Part shown: piece after piece, positions 57,237 through 64,000 of the stretch
Layout: the number at the start of each line of letters is the position of its first letter
Position numbering within the stretch: position 1 is the first letter of the stretch
Assembly (NCBI GenBank): GCA_029688905.1
Contig: JARULB010000002.1
Span: 434,001 to 498,000 of the forward strand
DNA length: 64,000 nucleotides
Source: Balneolales bacterium ANBcel1
GTDB taxonomy: Bacteria; Bacteroidota; Rhodothermia; Balneolales; Natronogracilivirgulaceae
Direction: 5' to 3'
Notes under the pieces: model-generated
The model's database searches: none
Told to the model about the DNA's origin: nothing
The model's input: the letters and a program-made list of their open reading frames with translations, nothing else
Made by a program: the position numbers and the translations under genes

Positions 57237-58319
57237 TCATTTTTGTCCGGACACCTCTTCCATTCTGGCCAGATTATCCTGGACGCGCAGAGCCTCAATC
57301 ACCTCCGAAAGATCCCCCTTCATCACCGCATCCAGGTTGTACAGCGTAAGGCCGATGCGATGGTCGGTCAGTCTCCCCTGCGGAAAATTGTAGGTCCGGA
57401 TTTTGGCGCTGCGGTCGCCGGTGGATACCTGGTTCTTGCGTTCCGCCGCCCGTTCGGCGTGCTTCTTCTCGATTTCCTGCTCATACAGTTTGGCTCGCAG
57501 CATGGCCAGGGCCTTGTCACGGTTCTTGTGCTGGGACCGTTCCTGCTGGCAGGTTACCACGACACCCGAAGGCACATGGCGGATCCTGACCGCCGAATCG
57601 GTCGTGTTAACATGCTGTCCTCCCGCGCCGCTGGCCCGATAAGCCTCAAACTCCAGATCAGACGGATTGATGGTGATATCCACTTCCTCGGCCTCGGGCA
57701 AAACCGCCACGGTGGCCGCGGAGGTATGAACCCGCCCCTGAGATTCGGTCTCAGGCACACGCTGCACACGGTGTACGCCACTTTCGTATTTCATCTCCGC
57801 AAAGACATCGGTCCCTTCCAGTTTGAATACCACATCCTTGAATCCTCCCTTCTCGGACTCGTGCAGGTCCATGAGCTCCAGCTTCCACTTTCGCTCATCG
57901 GCGTAGCGCCGGTACATGTCAAACAGATTACCGGCGAAAATGGCCGCCTCGTCACCGCCGGTACCGGCACGGATTTCCACAATGGCGTTTTTTGAATCTT
58001 CAGGGTCTTTCGGAATCAACGACAGCCGAATGCCATCTTCCAGCTTCCTCATCCGTTCGGTAAGCTCCTCCAGTTCCTCCCGGGCCATCTCCGTAAGCTC
58101 GGGGTCCTCATTCTGCTCAATAACTTCCCGGTTCCCGCTCACCTGATCCCGCAATTCCTTCCACTCCTCATAGGCCTCCACATAGGGCTTGAGGTCGCTG
58201 TGCTCTTTGGTCACCTCCGCCAGCTTCCGGGGCTGCTCGTAAATGGAGGGGTCACTCAGGGCCACCCCAAGCTCTTCATAGCGGGATTTTAATTGGGCAA
58301 GTTTGCTGTCGATATCCAT
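57237..58319 (-). CDS. prfA: Peptide chain release factor 1
   Basis: Releases chains at UAA and UAG. ATG 58319 (MDIDSKLAQLKSRYEELG) gives 360 residues, the normal size; the longer open frame upstream has no homology. GGQ motif in GAGGQHVN, RTYNFPQGRLTDHRIGLTL near the C-terminus, and the PxT-type recognition region HRVQRVPETESQGRVHTSA. Upstream of the start is a 268-bp divergent region shared with purK. Confidence 0.96.
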   Translation of the reverse strand: MDIDSKLAQLKSRYEELGVALSDPSIYEQPRKLAEVTKEHSDLKPYVEAYEEWKELRDQVSGNREVIEQNEDPELTEMAREELEELTERMRKLEDGIRLSLIPKDPEDSKNAIVEIRAGTGGDEAAIFAGNLFDMYRRYADERKWKLELMDLHESEKGGFKDVVFKLEGTDVFAEMKYESGVHRVQRVPETESQGRVHTSAATVAVLPEAEEVDITINPSDLEFEAYRASGAGGQHVNTTDSAVRIRHVPSGVVVTCQQERSQHKNRDKALAMLRAKLYEQEIEKKHAERAAERKNQVSTGDRSAKIRTYNFPQGRLTDHRIGLTLYNLDAVMKGDLSEVIEALRVQDNLARMEEVSGQK

Positions 58320-58587
58320 GCAGTTGTTGCGTTTCGAAATTTCTGAGACGGTAACGAAAAATCCTTCCGGATTTTCTACCTGATTTACGTTATTTTTATG
58401 GCGTCTGAACAGATACGTAGACCCGGGCCTTCCGGCGTGACCGGCAAAAAAAACCAGGGCCCGGCAGCGACGACACGGCGGCTTCCGCGTAACCCGTCCC
58501 ATCCGGGTGGATGGCCGATATACCCGCTGAACCGGATCCGTTAATCTTGTAAAATAGGGATAATATCCGCTTTATTCTGTACCGATC

Positions 58588-59763
58588 ATGAATAATTCGC
58601 TTGAGGCAAACACGATTGTCGGATTTCTGGGCGCAGGCCAGCTGGCACGGATGTCGGCTGCCGCCGCTTTCAGAATGGGGCTGAGGTCGGCTGTTTACTC
58701 CGGTGCTGCGCAGGGTCCGGAGGATCCGCAGCGGGAACCGTTGGAGTGGATGACACCGATCCGCCATCCCGGCCGGTTCGACGAGGAACTGGCGCTCATA
58801 CGCTTTGCCGAATCGTGTGATGTGGTGACGCTTGAGAACGAGTTTCTGGACGGAGCGCTTCTGCACCGTGTCCGTGCAGCATCCGGCACCCCCATCTACC
58901 CCTCTCCGGAGTCCTTCATGCAGCTGGAGTCAAAGTGGCTGGAAAAGGAGACGTTCCGCAGGGCGGGCATCCCCGTAACTCCCTGTTCCATAATTAACGA
59001 GCCGGCCGATATGCAGGCCTTCGCCGACACGCATGGCCATCCTTTCGTGCTGAAGTCCTCCAAAGGCGGCTACGACGGCTACGGGAACATCACCGTCTCG
59101 GCAGAGACGGAACATCTGAAGGCATTCCGGTCACTGGGCGGTGACAAGGGCCGGGAACTTATCGCCGAAGCGTTTATTTCGTTTGAAAAAGAGCTGGCGG
59201 TCCAGGTTGCCCGCAACCACACCGGATCGGTGGTCTATCCCTGCTGCGAAACCATCCAGAAAAACCACATTTGTAAAACCGTGATCGCGCCTGCGGCCAT
59301 TGGCAGTGCCACGGCGACCCGGGCATGTGAAATGGCGCTCGCCGCTACCGAAGCCATTGACGGCACCGGACTCTTCGCCTTTGAATTTTTTCTGACTACC
59401 GACGGCGAGCTGCTTTTGAACGAATCGGCGCCCCGCCCCCACAATTCGGGGCATTATACCATTGAAGGGTGCATTACGTCACAATTTGAGAATCATATCA
59501 GGGCGGTGCTCGGACTGCCGCTGGGTGCTCCCGATATGCGCAGGCCTGTAGCGGTCATGGAAAACCTGCTGGGCAGCCACGACCGTCCGGCCCGTGTGGA
59601 TGGCGCCGAGGGCGTATGGATGGAGAAAGATGCCCATCTGCATATTTACGGCAAGGAACAAAGCCGGAAGGGCCGCAAAATGGGCCATATTACCGTGCTT
59701 GGAGACGACCACGAAACCACCATTCAAACGGCGGGAAGACTGGCCGGTACGGTGGAAATCTGA
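58588..59763 (+). CDS. purK: N5-carboxyaminoimidazole ribonucleotide synthetase
   Basis: ATP-grasp enzyme of purine synthesis, converting AIR to N5-CAIR. 391 residues. N-terminal [25 protein letters not shown]-grasp motifs [17 protein letters not shown] and [14 protein letters not shown], and [29 protein letters not shown]. It precedes purE after a 109-bp gap, the expected pair. Confidence 0.95.
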   Translation: MNNSLEANTIVGFLGAGQLARMSAAAAFRMGLRSAVYSGAAQGPEDPQREPLEWMTPIRHPGRFDEELALIRFAESCDVVTLENEFLDGALLHRVRAASGTPIYPSPESFMQLESKWLEKETFRRAGIPVTPCSIINEPADMQAFADTHGHPFVLKSSKGGYDGYGNITVSAETEHLKAFRSLGGDKGRELIAEAFISFEKELAVQVARNHTGSVVYPCCETIQKNHICKTVIAPAAIGSATATRACEMALAATEAIDGTGLFAFEFFLTTDGELLLNESAPRPHNSGHYTIEGCITSQFENHIRAVLGLPLGAPDMRRPVAVMENLLGSHDRPARVDGAEGVWMEKDAHLHIYGKEQSRKGRKMGHITVLGDDHETTIQTAGRLAGTVEI

Positions 59764-59872
59764 TAACCGGCACGGATTTATCCGGCCGACACTGTTTACC
59801 GCATTTTTCCGATACGCGTTCCGGCAATTTCGCGGGGGCCTTGGAAATACAACGATCTTGCACATCAGTCCT

Positions 59873-60382
59873 ATGAACTCATCAACACCGGATACAACCA
59901 AATTACCCAGGGTAGCCGTGATTATGGGCAGTGACTCCGACTGGCCGGTTATGAAAGCGGCAGCGGAAATCTGCGAGCGCTTCGGCGTCCCGTACGAGAA
60001 AGCGGTGGTTTCGGCGCACCGCACACCCGAATATATGGCGCAATATGCCGGGGAAGCCCGTGATAACGGGGTCGGAGTAATCATTGCCGGAGCCGGCGGC
60101 GCGGCCCATCTGCCAGGCATGGTTGCGGCTCACACCACTTTGCCGGTGATCGGTGTGCCGGTATCGACTCGTCATCTGAAGGGCATGGACAGCCTCCTGT
60201 CGATTGTCCAGATGCCCCGGGGCGTTCCCGTTGCAACGGTGGCCATCGACAACGCGATGAACGCCGGACTCCTGGCGCTGCGCATGCTTTCGGTGTTCAG
60301 CACAGACTTGGCCGAAAAGCTGGAGGCTTTTCACACCGAACAGCGGGAAGAGTCTCTCAACAAGAGCTCGAACCTGGATTAA
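59873..60382 (+). CDS. purE: N5-carboxyaminoimidazole ribonucleotide mutase
   Basis: Class I PurE, moving the carboxyl group of N5-CAIR to give CAIR. ATG 59873 ([19 protein letters not shown]) gives 169 residues. Characteristic [48 protein letters not shown] and [11 protein letters not shown]. It partners purK just upstream and is convergent with dnaJ. Confidence 0.95.
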   Translation: MNSSTPDTTKLPRVAVIMGSDSDWPVMKAAAEICERFGVPYEKAVVSAHRTPEYMAQYAGEARDNGVGVIIAGAGGAAHLPGMVAAHTTLPVIGVPVSTRHLKGMDSLLSIVQMPRGVPVATVAIDNAMNAGLLALRMLSVFSTDLAEKLEAFHTEQREESLNKSSNLD

Positions 60383-60496
60383 AACCGGTGAAAGTGGCTA
60401 TCTGACCGGCGCCCGTATCCGAAATGATCCCGGTACGGTTTCCAGAAAACGGGCACAGAAAGTGCCATTCGTCCGGAGACACCGGAGAAAGGCGGT

Positions 60497-61660
60497 TCAG
60501 CTGAAGACCGCTTTCACCCGGTCGAAGAGATTGTTCCGTGCATCTTTGTGGAGTTCAGGGTCAAAGTTGCGGGATTTTCGGAACGACTCCATTTTCTTTT
60601 TCTCTTCTTCGCTCAGTTTGGCGGGTACGAACACATGTACACGGACGTACTGATCCCCGAACTTGCTCGAGTTCAGCCCTTTGATCCCTTTTTCACGCAT
60701 CCGCAGCATTTTGCCCGGCTGGGTGCCGGGTTCGATCTTGATCCGGGCTTTTCCCTTTAACGTCGGCACTTCGGTGGTAAGCCCCAGCGCGGCATCGGGA
60801 ATACTGAGGTTGAGTTCGTAGAAAATATCATCGCCTTCCCGCGTGAAATGCTCATGCTCCTTCTCCTCGATCAATACGATAAGAGTACCGGCCTCACCGC
60901 CGCGAATTCCGGCATGCCCCTGTCCGCGCAGGCTGATGTAGTTGCCCTTGGTCACGCCGCTGGGAATCTGAACCTTAATGTTTTCTTCGCCTTTGATACG
61001 GCCCTCGCCACTGCATGCCTTGCATTTGTTCCGTATTGAACGGCCTTCGCCGTGGCAGGTGGGGCATGGCTGAACATTTACAAACTGCCCGAACATGGTG
61101 CGGCTGACTTGCCGGACTTCCCCCACACCGTTGCAGGTTCCGCAGGTCATGAAATCGTCTTCGGTTTCCGCGCCGGTTCCGCTGCACGTATCGCAGGTGA
61201 CATGTTTCTTCACCTTCAATTCACGTTCGGTACCGAATGCGATCTCTTCAAGGGTCAGTTTGAGCTGCAGTTTCATGTCATCGCCGGGTCGTCCGGTTCC
61301 GGAACGCCTCCGGCTCCGGCCCTGTGAGCCACCCATTCCTCCGCCAAAGACATCTCCACCGAAAATATCACTGAAGCGGCTGAAGATATCATCGAAACTG
61401 AAGTCCTCGAAATCGGCACCAAATCCACCGGCACCTGACATTCCCGCGTGGCCGAACTGATCGTAGCGCGCTCTTTTTTCGGGGTCTTTCAAAACCTCGA
61501 ATGCCTCGGCGGCATCCTTGAACTTCTTTTCGGCGTCCGGGTTGTCCGGGTTGCGGTCGGGGTGGTACTTCATGGCGAGCTTGCGATAAGCCCGCTTCAG
61601 CTCGGTTTCGTTGGCCTGTTTGCTGACACCCAGAACTTCGTAGTAATCTCGTTTCGACAT
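60497..61660 (-). CDS. dnaJ: Chaperone DnaJ (Hsp40)
   Basis: 387 residues, full type I DnaJ. J-domain with HPD in KYHPDRNPDN (about residues 32-36); Gly/Phe-rich linker; four CxxCxGxG zinc repeats (CDTCSGTGAE, CGTCNGVGEV, CPTCHGEGRS, CKACSGEGRI); and client-binding C-terminal domains with RGQGHAGIRGGEAGTL. It stimulates DnaK; no dnaK is in the window. It follows grpE (107-bp gap), in the order hrcA-grpE-dnaJ. Confidence 0.96.
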   Translation of the reverse strand: MSKRDYYEVLGVSKQANETELKRAYRKLAMKYHPDRNPDNPDAEKKFKDAAEAFEVLKDPEKRARYDQFGHAGMSGAGGFGADFEDFSFDDIFSRFSDIFGGDVFGGGMGGSQGRSRRRSGTGRPGDDMKLQLKLTLEEIAFGTERELKVKKHVTCDTCSGTGAETEDDFMTCGTCNGVGEVRQVSRTMFGQFVNVQPCPTCHGEGRSIRNKCKACSGEGRIKGEENIKVQIPSGVTKGNYISLRGQGHAGIRGGEAGTLIVLIEEKEHEHFTREGDDIFYELNLSIPDAALGLTTEVPTLKGKARIKIEPGTQPGKMLRMREKGIKGLNSSKFGDQYVRVHVFVPAKLSEEEKKKMESFRKSRNFDPELHKDARNNLFDRVKAVFS

Positions 61661-61767
61661 CTTGCGGATTTTGTTAGCTATTCATGGCGTTTTACCGGCT
61701 GCTGAAGGCGATGTGGCACCAGGCGAAATTCGCCGCTGCCGGCGTGTTAACTGAGCGAACCGTGCTG

Positions 61768-62406
61768 TTACTGGCTCACGATTACTTTGGCATGCCTGAT
61801 CACGCGGTCACCGATTCTGTAACCCGGCTCCATGACCTGAAGCACCGTGTTGGTCTCTACAGAGTCGTCGCCGGCCGGCTGACTGAGCATGGCATCGTGG
61901 CGATCCACATCAAACGGAACGCCTGTCTCTTCAATAGGTTCTACATTATACTGCTCAAGTACCCGGTCGAAGTTGTTCATCATCATTTTGAGCCCTTCGA
62001 CAAAACCGGAATCGACCTGCTGCCTTTCGGCGGCTTCCAGACTCCGTTTCAGATCTTCCCGGATGGGCAGAAAGCGACTGACGGCATCCACGCGGGCATC
62101 CTCAAACATGACGGCCTTCTCTTTTTGGGTTCGCCGCTTGAGGTTCTCAAATTCTGCCGCCTTGCGCAACACCGATTCCCTGGAGGAGGCCAGCTCTTTC
62201 TTGAGCTGTTCCATTTCGGCCTGCAACGCATCCGCATCAACGGTGGTTTCGGATCCGGCGGCCTGCTCATCGGCGGACTCCGCATGGGTTTGATCTCCGG
62301 CTTCCCGGTTGGTCTCCATATTCTCTTCCCGGACTTTCGCGGCGCCGTTTTCGGCCTCACCGGCGCTGTTGCTGTTGGATTGCTGATCTTTCATGTTCTC
62401 ATTCAT
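61768..62406 (-). CDS. grpE: Nucleotide exchange factor GrpE
   Basis: Exchange factor for DnaK. 212 residues. A long acidic, Ala/Glu/Asn-rich N-terminus (about 1-60), a long helix with ELASSRESVLRKAAEFENLKRR, then the beta-wing domain with GVPFDVDRHDAMLSQPAGD and VLQVMEPGYRIGDRVIRHAKV. Between hrcA and dnaJ. The 303-bp gap before it shows no CIRCE element. Confidence 0.95.
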   Translation of the reverse strand: MNENMKDQQSNSNSAGEAENGAAKVREENMETNREAGDQTHAESADEQAAGSETTVDADALQAEMEQLKKELASSRESVLRKAAEFENLKRRTQKEKAVMFEDARVDAVSRFLPIREDLKRSLEAAERQQVDSGFVEGLKMMMNNFDRVLEQYNVEPIEETGVPFDVDRHDAMLSQPAGDDSVETNTVLQVMEPGYRIGDRVIRHAKVIVSQ

Positions 62407-62709
62407 AACTGTTTCTGCTCAATATCTGTTCACAAGACGGCCCGGCCGTCGTTACTGTTTTGATTCTCCTGAGGAGACGGCTTGCCCCGATGCCTGTACG
62501 GCGGGAAGCCATTCCCAATTTTTTACAATTTCAATGGTTTAATACGATGTTCGATGTCCTGATAGTACCCGTGGATTGAATCCTGCCACAGAGTGCATCC
62601 CAAAAAACTGAAAACGGTCACGGCACCCGCCGAATATCCCGAGCTGCAATAGGGCTGTTATTAGAGACATCACAGAAAGGGTATGGGGCAAAGCAAATCT
62701 CCGATTGTG
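62407..62709. other. 303-bp gap between hrcA and grpE
   Basis: No gene, CIRCE element or clear terminator was recognised. A grpE promoter is presumably here. Confidence 0.4.
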
Positions 62710-63783
62710 TCATCCACCTCCGGGACTGTAGACACTGAAACGATTGGCCAGCTGTTCCACCAGAGCGACCATGCGGCTGTAGTTCATTCGGGTAGGGCCG
62801 ACCAGCCCAATGGTGCCCTTGATCCCTCCGTAGTGGTAATTGGCGGAAACCACGCTGCACTGTTCCACCTGCTGTATCTTGTTTTCCCGGCCGATGCGGA
62901 TCTGGACTTCCCGGTTGTCGCCTTCACCTTTGTAATCGTCAAACAGGTGAATGATCATATCCTCGTTCTCAAGCAGTTCCACAATTCCCTTGTAACTGCT
63001 CAGGTCGTTGAATTCGGGCTGGAGCGCCATGTACTCAACGCCGCCGAAATGGAATTTGCGAAGCTGATGATCGTCGAAAATGGTATCGGCACTGTCGATG
63101 AACACGCGGATGAGTCCGGAGTGATCCCGTCCGTCATAATCGGAGAGCATCTCCTTGATCTTGCGGGATATTTCATTCAGTTTGTGACCCTGCAGACGCT
63201 CGTTCAGAAACCGGGCTACCCGTTCCAGCTCCCCGGATTCCATTTCGGCCTGCACTTCCACCGAAAAGGTTTTAACGATGCCGCTTTCGATGGTAAGCAC
63301 GACCAGTACCCGGCTGGAACTGATCGACACCAGTTCGATCTTGCGAAATACGCCCTGGCCCAGCCGGGGAGTTACGACCACGGCAAGCAGGTTGGAGAGA
63401 CGCGCCAGAATCCGTGCGGCTGACTGGACCGCATCGTCGATGTCACTGGTAAGGTAATTCTGAAGTGTGTCGAGAATCTGCCGCTCCTCCTTGCTGAGCA
63501 CCGATACCTGCATGAGTGAATTCACATAATGGCGATATCCGTGTTCGGTCGGCACACGACCCGACGAGGTGTGGGGATGATCCAGCAATCCCTTGCTCTC
63601 CAGACTGTTCATGGCGCCGCGTACCGTCGCGGAGCTGATGTTCAGCCGATAGCGTTCCACCAGAGTCCGGGATGCGACAGGACTGGCCGTCACAATAAAA
63701 TTCTGGATGATGCACCTGAGCACCTCCTGCTCACGATTTGTGAGTTCGGGAAAACCGACAATATTCATTTCCGCACCTGTCAT
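62710..63783 (-). CDS. hrcA: Heat-inducible transcription repressor HrcA
   Basis: 357 residues. N-terminal winged helix: LTNREQEVLRCIIQNFIVTA and PVASRTLVERYRLNISSATV, then MNSLESKGLLDHPHTSSGRVPTE. The C-terminal GAF-like part contains LVGPTRMNYSRMVALVEQLA. HrcA normally binds CIRCE (TTAGCACTC-N9-GAGTGCTAA), but no such element is seen upstream of hrcA or grpE. It is first of the hrcA-grpE-dnaJ set. Confidence 0.94.
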   Translation of the reverse strand: MTGAEMNIVGFPELTNREQEVLRCIIQNFIVTASPVASRTLVERYRLNISSATVRGAMNSLESKGLLDHPHTSSGRVPTEHGYRHYVNSLMQVSVLSKEERQILDTLQNYLTSDIDDAVQSAARILARLSNLLAVVVTPRLGQGVFRKIELVSISSSRVLVVLTIESGIVKTFSVEVQAEMESGELERVARFLNERLQGHKLNEISRKIKEMLSDYDGRDHSGLIRVFIDSADTIFDDHQLRKFHFGGVEYMALQPEFNDLSSYKGIVELLENEDMIIHLFDDYKGEGDNREVQIRIGRENKIQQVEQCSVVSANYHYGGIKGTIGLVGPTRMNYSRMVALVEQLANRFSVYSPGGG

Positions 63784-63821
63784 CTTGTCTTTTACAGCTT
63801 GGCAAGATAATAAAATAACAT

Positions 63822-63845
63822 CTCAAATTAAAGCCCCGAGGGCTT
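63822..63845 (-). terminator. Terminator of the VOC-family gene
   Basis: AAGCCC and GGGCTT pair around a 3-nt loop (63831-63845). On the minus strand this follows the stop at 63859 by 13 bp and is followed by TTAATTTG, a short AT-rich tail. Confidence 0.55.
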
Positions 63846-63858
63846 CTCGGCGCCGCTC

Positions 63859-64000
63859 CTATCCCGCTTCGTTAAAGATCTCGATCATGTTTCCATCGGG
63901 ATCCGAAATAAACACGAAGCGGCCGTTTTTACGGTTTGACGGGCCGCTCAGAATGGTTACTTCGTTCTCACTGAAGAACTCGGCCAGACGGTCCACCTCT
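63859..64000 (-). CDS. VOC/glyoxalase-family protein, C-terminal part only
   Basis: The last 46 residues and stop of a gene whose start lies beyond the right edge. The end LSGPSNRKNGRFVFISDPDG followed by NMIEIF is the typical closing strand of the VOC superfamily, with Glu in the IEIF motif as metal ligand. Enzyme type cannot be told. Confidence 0.7.
   Translation of the reverse strand, partial: EVDRLAEFFSENEVTILSGPSNRKNGRFVFISDPDGNMIEIFNEAG

Overview
The window is a gene-dense, mostly GC-rich chromosomal segment of a Gram-negative bacterium from the Bacteroidota superphylum, most likely Balneolota or Rhodothermota. This placement is inferred. It rests on a GWxTD-domain protein, 6-bladed beta-propeller lipoproteins, promoter-like sequences of the TTTG / TAnnTTTG kind, weak Shine-Dalgarno sites, and the gene order rimP-nusA-infB-rbfA-truB-ribF-rpsO-pnp. 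No tRNA, rRNA, CRISPR array or intact insertion sequence was seen.

Layout. 1-7067: an RND efflux operon on the minus strand, ordered permease, adaptor, second permease; the second permease runs off the left edge. 7187-9830: a conspicuously AT-rich accessory patch with a stand-alone AraC-type DNA-binding protein, a 75-residue secreted Cys-containing peptide, a perfect 17-bp hairpin, and a beta-propeller lipoprotein, bordered by gene-free or decayed sequence. 9831-24169: a minus-strand information-processing block (holA, asnS, an M16 peptidase, pnp, rpsO, ribF, truB, rbfA, infB, nusA, rimP). 24457-28931: a DUF192 lipoprotein, coaE, nadB, prfB with a programmed +1 frameshift, and a small membrane-anchored protein. 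29046-36007: an inositol-monophosphatase-family enzyme and the two halves of a probable heterodimeric ABC exporter with an RNase Z gene between them, then a FAD oxidoreductase.

36436-41742 is a plus-strand run: a Fur-family regulator and a MerC-like protein behind a 15-bp palindrome, a GWxTD protein, and the overlapping set pdxA / methyltransferase / ftsE. 41763-47148: DoxX, an MtfA-like peptidase, a 5'-nucleotidase split into two overlapping genes, a secreted DUF4412-like protein, and mnmA. 47539-52416: the threonine pathway as thrA (aspartokinase-homoserine dehydrogenase fusion), thrB and thrC in one direction. 52657-57176: an HNH nuclease; then glutamate dehydrogenase behind two tandem palindromes; then an RsbW-like kinase and a receiver-PAS-GAF histidine kinase. 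57237-64000: prfA, purK-purE, the hrcA-grpE-dnaJ heat-shock set, and the end of a VOC/glyoxalase-family gene.

The most unusual parts are the AT-rich peptide/propeller cassette, the RNase Z with Asp in place of a metal-ligand His, the tandem operator of the dehydrogenase, the Fur/MerC palindrome, and several genes whose 3' ends, including the stop codon, are repeated in frame just downstream.
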